64,000 nt of DNA from Hysterangium stoloniferum (Eukaryota > Basidiomycota > Agaricomycetes > Hysterangiales > Hysterangiaceae), in contig WHVD01000154.1 in the NCBI GenBank assembly GCA_015178975.1, positions 124,001 to 188,000 on the forward strand, written 5' to 3'. Below the pieces are notes generated by a model. The model was not told the origin of the DNA. It worked only from the letters and a program-made list of their open reading frames with translations, and ran no database searches. Of the stretch, positions 10,684 through 21,960 are shown one piece after another. Made by a program: the position numbers and the translations under genes. Numbering within the stretch: the first letter of the stretch is position 1; each line of letters opens with the position of its first letter.

Positions 10684-12125
10684 AGGCAGACCCTGATCGT
10701 TCTCGACCACCCAGGGCATTCAGCCCTCAGTGCCAAAGCGAGGTAAGACAGTGATCTCGAAAATTCTAAGTATTTATCCACAGCTACAGTCCTGGCGCTA
10801 GTGAGGTCACCCAAGGAACCCCTTCAGACATTGGATACAGGCCTCTTATCACCCCCGACGTACCCCCTCAATTTGTAAGATCCTCCCGCATCGCATGTGC
10901 ACATATTGAACTGTGCCTTCAATTCCCTTCCAATATTTGACAGCGTTACATTGCAGTTCGTCACCGGACAAAACCCAGCTCGCCTCGCCTGTCAACGACA
11001 AGTCGCCCACGCTTCTTTCTCGCCGATGATTCTGATAGTGACAAGAGTCCGGCCCAACGTTCATTCAGACGCCGGGAGGTAAGTGCTTATATGGATCATA
11101 TACATGAAACGTCAGGCAATGTTTTCTAGATTATCCTCGCACTACCTGTAACCAACACTTCTCGTTTGATTGGGAATTGCGCCAAGTTACCATGGGCTTC
11201 CCTCGTTGAGAAAATTTCTCGCTATCAGGATCCACTCATGACGTGAGTTCCAAACACTATGATCATGTACATTACGTATTAAACGTAAATGATGTTAGGT
11301 ATAAGCTCACTGACTTTGATCCTGATGTTGAAATCGCAGACTGGAATGACATCTGCACCAAGTTGGAAACAATGAAAGCAATGTGTAAAGCATCTCATTC
11401 TGACGCTAATCTCACATATGACGGGGAGACCAAAACGTGAGCACAGTGGTTGTATTAATCCAATAGCCTCAATAGTCTGACTTCCTTTTTTGATGCAGTG
11501 CTGGAACTCCTCGTCACATAAAAAATTCTATTCATAAAGATCGCATGGAGGCAAGTACCACTTCCATGCAACCAACTTTAGTAGTGCCGAGGCGCTGGGT
11601 GCACTCTCCGGGACAGATACCTCTTTTGTTGGAGAAACACCCTCACCTCCCCTTGCACTAACCTGCCCTCAATCCATACTGTTGGAAACATTTGGCGATT
11701 TCAAAACGCGGAATTTAAAATGCATCACGCTCATCCAGGAGGACCTGAAATGTCAACAATGTTCATTTGGACGTGCAAACTTGCAAATCCATACCATCCA
11801 TCACTGGTTGGTTGAGCATTTATTCAGACCTCTAAGAGACGGCAGGATAGACTTGTCTTTTGGGCAGTTAGGCCATATTTATGAGTCACTATTATGGTGT
11901 CCGGAAAAAAATTGTCACCAGCAAGGTGGGTTTTTTTGGAAAGAAAATTTCCAGGACCATATGAGGAAACACAACGATGGACTGCCACCCGGTCGGTTAT
12001 TGGTGGACATTGAAAAGCGAGAGACTGATGTACTACATTTGGTGCGCTCGCTTTCAGAGGAGGACAAACGGTCGTACATATGCTGGGAAGACCAGTTTAT
12101 TATTCTTATGTTCACGTTATTATAG
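10684..12125 (+). CDS. Probable multi-exon host gene of unknown function
   Basis: No single long ORF exists, but a chain of short exons joins in phase across GT-AG introns of 41-69 bp: (start unresolved)-10742, 10784-10874, 10944-11078, 11130-11242, 11299-11436, then 11499 onward. The product runs LIVLDHPGHSALSAKAS..., SEVTQGTPSDIGYRPLIT..., FFLADDSDSDKSPAQRSF..., LPWASLVEKISRYQDPLM..., FDPDVEIADWNDICTKLETM. The last part (11650-12125) is open for ~150 codons and contains two Cys/His clusters: LKCQQCSF...HTIHHWLVEH, and LLWCPEKNCHQQ...HMRKH, which resembles a C2H2 finger. I could not join 11499-11580 to 11600-12125 in frame without an unusual intron, so the gene may be broken there. The start codon lies upstream of 10700 and is unresolved. 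Confidence 0.5.
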
Positions 12126-13921
12126 CTTGTTGATTATCCATGAATACATATTGGTTTTGGCATCATCGTTAATCTGCAGGACACAAAGTATCGTTCTAAC
12201 GGAGATCACCATTTATTGACGTGGCAAACTTCACCTTCTGAAAACCAAAACCCCGTGCTTGCTGCGAAGAGATTCGATCTCACTTCCTTCCCTAGCGTAG
12301 AACCAACTATTATTCGCACAAATATCTAAAAGGGATTTTGGATTTTGGAAGTGGGGCCGCCTAATTAATTAGCGTCTACACGGATGATCCATATCAGATT
12401 GTTTTCAAGCATTGCATTTAATGATCGTCCCCGATGAAACATCGTTATTGTTCCGCGTCCTACTCAACGCCGGACGCTTACTAGGTGATTGGCAGTCAGT
12501 CGTTCCAAGGTGATCTGGATGGGGTAGTACCAGTAGCCTACTTGGACGTTATTCACCTTATTTAAGAAGGGTCAACTGATCTACGTCATACCCCCTGACT
12601 ATTGTGCTATTCTCATCTGCCAGCAGCCTGTCCTAGCTCCTGTTCACGTGCATCACATCAATGGGAATTACCGTGGATCAAAGGAGGGCTCTCGCAATTT
12701 TCTTCATTACTCCCAACGTAGAGGCGTATGCCAACTAGTTTCATACCCAAATAACTCGCCGTTCTATGGTGGGGGAGACGAAGTGAATAAAGCTACAAAC
12801 GATTCAAGATAGAAAAATATTCTTTCAATCTGATCGGAGCGCGAAGGCCATGGAATTAAGTAATTTTATAGATGACCATGTTCGTTGCTCGTGGCTAATA
12901 CCCTGTTAAATGTTCCGAATATTGCCGGGACTCCGATGTGTTCCGGGTTCCAGCGTTAGCAGATTGGCGGGAGTATTAACAATTCTCTGCGAATATGACT
13001 CCTGTTAGAATATATTTTAGCTATGCATGTGTGCACAGGTTGTTCCACCCGTAATCAACCCTCTTTACCCTTTGACTTTCCCCATTTGGCTAGTAGATAC
13101 TGAGTGGGTACTTTCCATGTATGTACGCCTTTCTATGAAACAGAGGTACATTGGAAAGTGTATTCCTTTTCCTTGGTATCCTTCTCAGCTTCGAGATTTG
13201 GTTTTAACAGCTCCTACAGTCGCGCACGAAATTAGGACGACGACGATCAGGAGGTTGGAATCTTATTGAACAGCATTCACAGCGGAATACATCTGATATC
13301 ACTGTCTCGATGCTGGTCTCGAGTTGAGCTGGACTTTCAAGTTCAGTAAATCCCCAATACGTGACACCTATAACGTTCAACAGGATTCGGAGATGAAATC
13401 GTGGAAAAACAAAAAAGGGAAGCTGACCATCGCTCAGGCCGGGATACTATCGAGTCATGATTTCTCTACTCTGTTGTCAATCAAGGTGATTATCGCTAGG
13501 AGTGTCCCCAGGAAGGTAGGAGATTGCGTCTGAGGTGAAAAGAGTTCCGTTATCCTAAATTGAGCCATGGAATATCGGAACTCGGGTTACCACCTTCTTT
13601 TCTCGACTTCGTTTAGTGTGAAAGACGGTCATGCTGAAAACGGGAAAAAGTTCACATCAAACGTTTTGTGGCAAGAAAAGGCACAGAATACGTACTTGTC
13701 AATGAAACGCTTTATAATACTGGTCGCCGTGAATATAATAATACATGTAATGTTGGATTGTGGCAGCTGGAAGAGCCTTCAAACACGAGAGTCCGGTTCC
13801 TTCGGGGGTCGGGAAGAGGTGAGTGATTTTTGGATGCATCACCACCTGGGAAGGTAGAGTGAATTGGGCTGGCGGAAGTGACTGCATAATTGATTGTGAG
13901 GACACAGGGAGGTGGATTGGT
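12126..13921. other. No gene recognised
   Basis: About 1.8 kb without a supportable gene. An 80-codon open stretch at 13027-13269 and others nearby lack motifs or splice support. Confidence 0.35.
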
Positions 13922-14245
13922 TATACCGAGCCCTGGGACGATCTGACCAACGCATATAGTTCATTTTTTCACCCTATTTGCGATCATTTAAGTAGGTTCG
14001 CATATCGGATGTTATCGGAGGCTATCACCCTGCGCGGATGGTAACTCTTCCCCGATCCCCACCAGGAGCGACGATGCTCGTTGTACCCATTGGACGGCGA
14101 GATCAAAGTCGACAAATACAAAATGGTCCATGTTTGAGACCAACTCTTGACCGATCGGACAGCAGAACCCATTTAGTTTTGTCTGTCATAGGAATATACT
14201 GGACAAAATACTGCAACACTTATGTTACTGGCAGCATCAGGGCCT
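13922..14245. repeat. Dispersed repeat, copy 2 (CpG-retaining)
   Basis: This is the direct partner of 1619-1930. It keeps CpG where copy 1 has TG or CA (for example gaccaacgcatatag against gaccaatgcatatag), so it is closer to the ancestral sequence. The repeat ends before 14290 and is followed at once by a Copia-type LTR fragment. Confidence 0.75.
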
Positions 14246-14317
14246 TAGCTGCGCTGCCCTACCTGACGAAATGTAATGGATGTTAAGTAGAAGACAAGAT
14301 TTCGAAAGGGTAGAGTC

Positions 14318-14510
14318 TGTTTGAGAAGCTCAGTGAGTGAGTGAGTAAACTTCACTATATATTATAGTACCTGTTTGAGAAGCTACAAGATGTTTAATAA
14401 GTAATAGAAAGATAATAAATGATTGTGCATATACCTCAGTGAGTGAGTGAGTAAACTTCACTGAGGTATATGGCGAAATACTGCGACTTTTATCTACTTT
14501 CTAATTATTT
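14318..14510 (-). mobile_element. Copia-type LTR fragment with intron and spliced leader copy
   Basis: Minus-strand order: a TATA-like GATAAAAG (about 14486-14493), CCTCAGT, exon 1 (14435-14462), intron 14383-14434 (GTATAT...TTGTAG, 52 bp), exon 2 (14372-14382, CTTCTCAAACA), spacer 14357-14371 beginning GGT, then an exact exon 1-exon 2 copy (14318-14356). Exon 1 contains a GAGT microrepeat. The LTR 3' end at 14318 is inferred from the exon-2 end. I could not find the 5' end or a target duplication, and the Helitron coding frame runs up to this sequence, so the LTR or the Helitron is truncated here. Confidence 0.7.
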
Positions 14511-17421
14511 TAGGAGAGTTATTAGGGGAGTAGAAAAGGGGAAATTTAGATACTCGAAGTTTAATATTGTAGCCAAGAGGATGTACTATGTATGACTCCA
14601 CCAAAGCTAAGTGTAATTCCCACACTGTAAGGCGGTGTTCTTCAAACACTGTATTTGGGGTCAACATGGAAAGGGTTTTTGAGGTCACTGTATTTGCAGT
14701 TCTCTTTGACTCCTTCTCTAATAATATTTTAACCCTATTCCAACTTCTTCCCCTTGAAAGTCCCACATACAATTGCCCATGTCCAAACACAGCTGTTCTC
14801 AAATCTAATCCTACTAATTTCAAAGATTGTCCCTGTGACTTGTTAATCGTCATTGCAAATGCCAGTTGTACTGGAAACTGAACCCGATGAAGTTTAAAAG
14901 GGAGTTCATCATCATTTATAATGATTTTAATCCTTGAAATAAATGCCTCTTCCCCGGCACATGGTCCAGTTAAGATCTGCACCAAAAGCAAATGATTTTC
15001 CATTTTCAGTAGTCGCAATTTTGTACCATTGAAAAGTCCCATCTGTGGATCTATATTCCGTAGTAGCATTAAAGGTACTCCTGGCTTCATCTCAAGTCGA
15101 CTTGGTGAAATTCCACCAAAGTTGAGACTATTTAAATATTCCACAGGATAGACTTCTGCCTCCATGTCACCCTCTGCAGTGTCAGCACTGTGGTAGACAC
15201 GACTCACTCCAGGGAACCTATTCAGAAGTTCTGAATTAATTTCTTCCACATCTGAATTCCTAGGACACAGAATAGCATGGTCTAAGAAGTCTCCATCTTG
15301 CCAATCTCTTTGGTCTCCATCCACATGGATGTCTGGATATATCTCAGCAATTAGATCAGACATTTCTGGACCACAGATCATATGAGGAGGGATATCCATT
15401 GTATGATCCAAAGGCAAATCCTTTCCATGGCCTACATCTAAGAGCCACTGAGCAAACTGATCACTGTGTGGATCATGCTGATCAACCTGCATATTCTTTT
15501 TCAAGAAAAGTACCTTGACATGGTTCCAGAGTTGAGATTTTTGAATACATTCCCCAATAATCTGTTCTTTAGAGGCATGTTGTACAACAGGCAAAGTCTG
15601 CTGGAAGTCACCTCCCCAGGCAACAGGAATGCCTCCAAAGGGGAGAGCATCTTTGTCTAATACATCCCTTAGAGTTCTGTCAACTGCCTCATATATGAAA
15701 TGTGACTGCATTGGAACTTCATCCCACATGATGAGGCTTACTTGCTTCATGAGCTCTGCCTTTTCTGAGCCCTTTTTGATGTGACATGAGGAGTCCTTCT
15801 CACAGAGAACAGGAATTGAAAACATGCTATGAGAGGTGCAACCACCTTTGAGAATCATTGATGCAATTCCAGATGAGGCGACACAAAGGACAATGTAGCC
15901 TTTGGCACAACATGCATGTGCAAGAGTATTCCATACAAAGGACTTGCCAGTGCCACCTGGACCATTGACAAAGAACATTTTGCCCTCCTGCTGCTCATCA
16001 ACTGCCTTGATTATAGTGTCAAAAGCAACTTGTTGTTCAGGATTGAACTTTTCAAGATTGGCCTGGGCACTGGCATGTTCATGATCAAGATTATAATTCT
16101 TCTGCTCCCTAATGAGACGATTGCCAATGAACTGATCCCAATTCTCAGTGATTTGTGGCATGGTTGGATAGAGTGAAAGAGACTGTCCAGAATAGTGGAG
16201 GATTTTATCAATCTGATAGAGACCAAAGTCATAAATTGTGTGAGGTGCTGCATTGTCAATGTTATATGTAACCCTCAGGATCCAGTCCAAATCATCACAG
16301 ATAAATTCTTTGAACTCATTCCAGAGTTCTTGGGATTGTGCAGGGGAGGACATGGTCAAAATGATGACAAACAACCTGCCAAGTTGACGGCCAGGCTGTA
16401 TGTGACTGGCTTCTCTAAGGCACATGTTCCACTGGTGGTCATCTTCAAGCAAACCACGTGCAACACAGGCTTGTTGAAATGTGGGATAGGTCTCACCCTG
16501 AAAAGTCCTTAGATTTCCAAATGAGGTAGCACCTTGGATGACAGCGAGCAATGTACAGAGGTGGAATCTTTCACCACTGGCAGCATTGACAAAATGGATG
16601 TGTCCTATGGAAAAACCACTTTGACATGGCTTCCATGAGTTAGTCCTAGCTACAAATGTAAAATACTTGGGAAAATCCATATACAATGTGTCCCTGGCAT
16701 GGTGACCATTGTAGCCAATGAGATCCTTGGAATTAGCTTCAAAATAAGCCATTAGAGTTGTGCCAGCATGCTCTGCCCTTTGTAAAGCCTCAGCAGGACC
16801 TTGATCAGCATCGAAAATGACAGTGTTTTCCCCAGGAAGATGGACACACAGTGCCATTACTGCAGGAACCTGGGTGTAGAGTTCATTGTGCATTAATTGC
16901 CAGACAAACTCATGTGCACTAACATATTGTGCCTCAAGATACTGTTTAATCTCATCTGGTGTCTTTCCAACCTCCATAGTTGTGCGATCAGGGCCTTTGT
17001 AACAGTGTTTATGCATATACTTCATTGATCTATTGGTAAAGACCAACTCAACATTGATATGGCACTCAAAGGTGAGAAGCAGAATAGGAGAGTAAGGAAC
17101 AACATATCTGTTATCATATATAAACTTGGGAGTTTCATAAACCCTCCCATTGTTGGGACGAAGGTAGAATGGATAGCCTTCCTGATTGACAATGGTGGCT
17201 TCACACCAATCCTTTGGGAAGAATTTACCACATGTACCATTGTCCATACAGGCAGCATTTGGATGATGAAGACCACATGGGTGATGGGTCATGAGTTGAC
17301 CTACTAAATTAAATAGTCTGGGATGTGTTTTAGGATCTGGAAAACAGGCAGAAATAATTGAATTGACATCTGCAGGTGTCCTTGGCTTATCCTGCTCCTC
17401 AAACCATATAAGACAGTGCAT
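14494..17421 (-). pseudogene. Helitron Pif1-like helicase (975 codons open)
   Basis: This is the C-terminal helicase half of the Helitron protein, which unwinds DNA during rolling-circle transposition. Visible motifs in order are the end of the HUH site (MHCLIWFEEQ) at the N-terminus, Walker A NGPGGTGKS near residue 490, Walker B LIMWDEVPM, GGDFQQTLPVV, the SF1 motif LAFAMTINKSQGQS, and YVGLSRGRSW near the C-terminus. The frame is open for 975 codons, but it starts inside the nuclease motif because of a frame change at about 17447, so the two halves are separated. The last ~30 residues beyond ELHLALVE look non-native and run into LTR-like sequence. Confidence 0.85.
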
Positions 17422-17446
17422 GTGTGGAAGACCCCGCTTTTGGAAT

Positions 17447-17959
17447 TCAATGATGTGCTACCGTTTTACCAAAGATATGGCCCTCTGTAATCATTTTCAG
17501 CATTTTAGCCTTTTTGATAGCAAAGACATGTGAGACCAAATCAGGGCGATCAGCAGGGGTCTGGCCAGGAAGCAATTCATGGGTGACCTCCTCCCAATTG
17601 GGATTAGCAGTCATGGTGATGAAGCAGCTGGCATTGCCATACTTGCGTGCGATTGCAAAAGAATTTTGCAGAATTTGCCTCATATCCCTTGAACCGCCAG
17701 TAAATGAAGAAGGGAGTATGACCCTCTGACCAATACTATTGGGATTGATATCATCATTTGAAAAAGCATCAACAACCTGGTTGTAGAGTTCTGCACATAT
17801 CCTTGGTTGATTTTCACTCAGAAACTTCAATCTGCTCTGTTCTGTGACTGCCCAGGCATCAACGATATACTGCTGGAATATCTTTTGTGCATAAAAAATG
17901 GTTTTGGCTTCATTTGCTCTAAGAAATAGGCGATAGGCATAATATTCACGTTGGGTCAC
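17447..17959 (-). pseudogene. Helitron Rep nuclease segment
   Basis: This is the core of the Helitron_like_N / Rep domain: TQREYYAYRLF, FQQYIVDAWAVTEQSRLKFL, LPSSFTGGSRDMRQI, FITMTANPNWEE and DRPDLVSHVF follow the usual spacing. It ends at TVAHH and a stop. The next residues (IEFQKRGLPHMHC, the HUH motif) lie in the helicase frame, so a one- or two-base indel at about 17447 separates the domain from its catalytic histidines. Family assignment is secure; function is lost. Confidence 0.8.
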
Positions 17960-19765
17960 CTTACGACTTTTGTCTTCCTCTTCAGCCTGTTCATGCTGCT
18001 ATGCAGCCTGGGGCTGCCACTTGTTATTTGCATAGGGAATGTCCCATGACCAACCATGCTCACCCCTGGGAAAGAGCATGACATAATGAAGGGGTGTACA
18101 AATGGCCTGTCCTTCATGAAATCGATGGAAGGCCCTCCCCCTTCTCTGAACAATAATATCCCTTGGGTCACCCTGACCTGTATCACCATCTCCAGGCACA
18201 ATGACTGCAAGTTCATCACCAGTTGGAAGGTTGTACCATCGGGGATCAGTAAAAGCCTTGTAGCTCAGTCTAACATGTAACCTTGGAGTCTCTGCTTGTG
18301 TTCTCAATCACTCATGTGCCTGGCAATAGAGTGCTATAAAAGGATTATATTGCTCCGTCGTGTCCTGCAAGTCAGAAAAGGTTTGATTGTTTAGATTTTG
18401 ATTTTCCCTGTGATTCTGCCTTATCTGCAATGCATTCCCCAGTGCATCCTCACGTGCCAGTGCAGGATCATGGATGTAAAGCTGAGCATAACTGGGTGAT
18501 ACATCTTCCCTGTATGGGATTAAGGAACCATGCTCATGATACAATCCACCATGTATTTTAAAGACATATGGGCCCTGACCACCTTGCAAGACAGACTCAT
18601 CCAATTGACACCAAGTGATATAAATGCAAATTCATTATTATATGTATGAATATTTTTGCGAAATTCCTTGGCATTGTCTGTATTATCCTCAAGAAGAGAC
18701 TTTAAGGTATGAGGGACTGGTTCAAGTATTGGAAGGATGATCTTTCCTTGCTTGCAACACTTGCCAAACTTTCATGTTGTCTGAGAGCTAGCTGACAGAT
18801 GCTCATCCATCCAGTGTAAAGCTCCACAGTGTGAACACTATATGTTCATATGTCCTACATCATGTCTTGGAAACCTGGCCTCCACAACAGGCTGCTGTCC
18901 AATGGGTAATTGTGCAACAGGAAGTGGAAGTGGAGGGATGGCTGCAGGATCTGGAATGGCTGGGGGTGGGGCATTGACTGCAGGTGGGGCAATAGCTGGG
19001 GGTGGGGCAAGTGGGAAAATGACTGGAGGTGGAGGAATAGCTGGGGGTGGGGCCAACTGTGGCTGTTGCTATGCATTTGCTGCTGGATGAGCAGGTGGAT
19101 GGTGATGCTGTGGTAGTGCCAACTGAAAAATGGGTGCTTGTCCCTGAAGTGGTGGAACTGCATTAATAGGTGGATGACCATGGTGCAGTGGTACAGATGG
19201 ATGACCAAGCTGTGAATGTGGTGCTGACTGTAAAATTGGTGGCTGCAGTTGAGCAGGTTGCTGTAATGGTGGATGATTCTGAATCTGAGCAGCTGCATTT
19301 GCCTGTGCACGATGCCATTCAGCAGGTTGTCGTAATGGTGGCAAAGTAGCTATTGCAGCAGAACCAACTGTAGGCTGGATAGATTGATCTGCAGGTGCTA
19401 ATTGGGCATTTGGGGCCTGTGGTTGAACAGGTACATTTGCTGCTTGACGACCCTGCCCAAGAGGTTGTAATGGTGGCAAATTTGCATACTGATCCCATAA
19501 TGCTGCCATGGCACTACTCCCCACTTGGGGTGCAGGAGGAATCACACCTTGCTGAGGCAACTGTGGTGGTTGTGGAGCAGCCACAAATGGATCATCAGAT
19601 GGACCTGCAACAACAGAGGCATGTGGGAATGGTTGAGGAGGGGGTGGTACATCTTAATGAGCCACAGCTGAATGTCAATGGTGATCAGATGGTGATGTCA
19701 TCTGCAATTGTGCCCTACATCTGTTCCGCTCCTCCTCCCGATCACACTCAGGGGTTCAATCCATA
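17960..19765 (-). pseudogene. Helitron N-terminal regions, fragmented
   Basis: From upstream to downstream: a Pro/Gln/Ala-rich leader (18838-19765); a Cys/His cluster (CGALHWMDEHL); GPYVFKIHGGLYHEHGSL and YAQLYIHDPA (18308-18604); then FTDPRWYNLPTGDELAVIVPG and YVMLFPRGEHGWSWDIPY (17999-18307), all typical of the region before the Helitron Rep. The pieces are separated by stops. Two are TGA in places consistent with an ancestral CGA (near 19755 and 19675), and another is a TAG in the CAG/CAA-rich leader (near 19072). This fits C-to-T decay. Confidence 0.75.
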
Positions 19766-19769
19766 ATAG

Positions 19770-21117
19770 TAGAAGAATACACTCAAGGAAAAAATGCAAG
19801 TGTGATATATCACAAAGAGCACTATATGGCTTATCTGGAACCCAGCTGAGTTCCCACCAATTAAAATACCACACTGGGAGTCAATGAAAATACAAACCAA
19901 AAATCAAGCCAAGGTTGGAACACAAAGCAGCAGCAGCAGCAGACACGGAAAACCTGTAAAAGAGAGGGACAGAGTTGGAATGAATTCAGTTAAAATAAGT
20001 CAAAAAAGCAAAACATAAACCATAAATAATTTTCACAGTGTCAGAGAAGATATCAATACTAACCTAGAAGTGTTTTATACCTTGCAGGGGGAAAGGAAAT
20101 GGCAATAAATCCAAAAAGCCACACAATGGAGGCCAATGACAACTGGATGAATTATTTCTAAGGAATAAATGGTGAAATTAATTACAGGGACAGGACTTAC
20201 CTTCAATACTCTACTTATGCTCACAGGGATACTCACCAAAGCAGTAGAGAGTGCTAGGAAAAAAGAAATCAGACAAATGGATCTAAAATAGCCCAAAAAT
20301 GCAATGAATAAAGCATAAATAATGTAAAACAGTATGAGGAAACACAAAACACACCTGTAATTTATAGAGTAGCCTTCAGACTAAGTATATGAAGATTATG
20401 AATGAGAATAACTGCTGGGAAAGGTGACTTTGACTGAAAATAAATTATTTAATCATTAAAAACAGCAAAACATAAGTAATAATAAGTACAGGCTCACCAC
20501 ACCTTTGATATTGACTGCAGAGTCTAAGAAAGCTTCAGAGAAGATGAACCTCCAATATAAAGGGTACAGGGCCAGTGGATGGCTAGTGGATGGCCAGATT
20601 GTAACTGTAGAATAATATATTTAATTATTAAAAAAGCAAACTTAAATACAATTAAATAGAGGCCTTAACATGCCTTGGTATGGACCCAACTACCTTTATA
20701 AATACTCCAGAGAGTAGCCACTTACAATGTAAAGAGCATGGAGTGGGGAGAGAGAGGGGGGAAGGGAGAAAGCATTGCAGCCTCAAGGCCCTAGTCTTCT
20801 GGCGGCTATGGCTGAAAATGCTCGCGCAGTTTTCTCACGCATCACAGAGTGTCACAAAATATTCCCGTGCTTGCACAAAAGCTCCTGCAGTGTCGAAAAA
20901 GCTCCTGCGAGTGCCCTAGATTGATTCCACGCTGACTAAGGAGGTGACTAAGCTGATGGTACCTTTTACCGGGAGTTTGGGGGCTCCACCCCCTCACAGT
21001 GCCTGAAAACACCCACAGACCCACCATGCTACTTTAACTTATTGGATACAATCTCTAGAACTATCAACAGGAGTGCTTCATTACTAACTTTCGTGCACTC
21101 AGGTTCACCTGGTGTCA
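19770..21117. other. Repeat-rich noncoding DNA upstream of Copia-1
   Basis: AT-rich modules recur at about 150-170 bp spacing (aaaaagcaaaacataa-type cores at ~20000, 20300, 20460 and 20620), suggesting a degraded tandem repeat. A CpG-richer island lies at about 20800-20960. A CAG microsatellite of five units sits at ~19930. No gene is supported. Confidence 0.4.
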
Positions 21118-21130
21118 GGTTATGGGCCCC
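21118..21130 (+). promoter_or_regulatory. Primer-binding site of Copia-1
   Basis: GGTTATGGGCCCC is complementary to the anticodon arm of initiator tRNA-Met (GGGGCCCATAACC). This is the half-tRNA priming described for Drosophila copia, as opposed to priming from the tRNA 3' CCA end. The same 13-mer begins the internal region of Copia-2. Confidence 0.7.
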
Positions 21131-21169
21131 AATAGCAGATCTTACCATCAGTCTTCTGACAGCTCTCAT

Positions 21170-21960
21170 GCTTTCAAGTATCAGAAGCTCAATGGCCAAA
21201 ATTACCCAGTCTGGGCCAAGCACATGCAGGCCACCTTGCTGTCAAGATATTTGTAGTTAATTGTCAGTGGCCTAGAAGCATGCCCTGCAAAACCAGCAGA
21301 TCCTAAACCAGACCAAATGATGTCTGCTGAATGGAAAGCTGAAAAGAAGGACTATATGGATTGGTTGTTAAGGGATGAAGTAGCTCAGGGTTTGATGAAG
21401 GGGGCAGTGGAAAGTACACAATGGCCACACATTGAATGAGCCAAGATGTCACAGGAAATGTGGGATTTGTGGAAGGACATGTATGTGACCAACCAACAAC
21501 AGATTTACATTTACTATCACTTTGAAGAACTTTACACTCGAAAGTATGCAGACACAACCTCAATGCCAGATCACATAGCAACCATGCTTGACTTGGGGCA
21601 CAAGATTTTAGCAACTGGTGAGCTCCTTCCAGACATTCACATTGCACATACACTCATTCTTTCCCTTCCAACTACACAATCTTGGGATGTAATCAAGATC
21701 CAGCTCTTCAGCATGGAGACCTCAAAACTCACCTCTCAAACTGTCAGCACTACATTTATCGCCAAAGCTAATTGTTGTTCCAAGGAGAAGTCAAGTGAAA
21801 TGGCCCTTCTTGCTAAGAAGTCGAATAGCCAAGGGAAACCTGGAGGTGGCAAAAATGGTGGCAAAAGTCACAAACCAAAGCCAGATGATGAATGCCACTA
21901 CTGCCAGGAAAAAGGACATTTGGATTAGCAAGTGTCCTAAGCGTGAGGAAGATGAGAAGA
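21170..21960 (+). pseudogene. Copia-1 gag remnant
   Basis: It starts with the gag motif LNGQNYPVWAKHMQATLL and continues through YHFEELYTRKY and LILSLPTTQSWDVIK to a basic linker and the first half of a CCHC knuckle (CHYCQEKGH). The knuckle is split by a frame change at about 21920; the rest (SKCPKREEDEKKKK) is in another frame. At least two in-frame stops precede this (about 21257 and 21438). Gag would coat the RNA in virus-like particles; this copy cannot make it. Confidence 0.75.

Larger units (their letters stand above)
14494..19765 (-). mobile_element. Decayed autonomous Helitron
   Basis: A rolling-circle transposon with the canonical coding order on the minus strand: a proline/glutamine-rich leader and zinc-finger-like region, a Helitron-specific N-terminal domain, an HUH Rep nuclease, and a Pif1-type helicase. 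The frame is broken several times and CpG is scarce. I did not identify the terminal TC, the CTRR end or the subterminal hairpin with confidence, so the outer limits are those of the coding relic. Confidence 0.85.

Noticed and set aside
14329..14356. GAGT microsatellite
   Set aside because: It is confined to the exon-1 copies of an LTR leader; not a separate repeat locus.
19925..19945. CAG triplet run
   Set aside because: Only about five units, noncoding context, no further significance seen.
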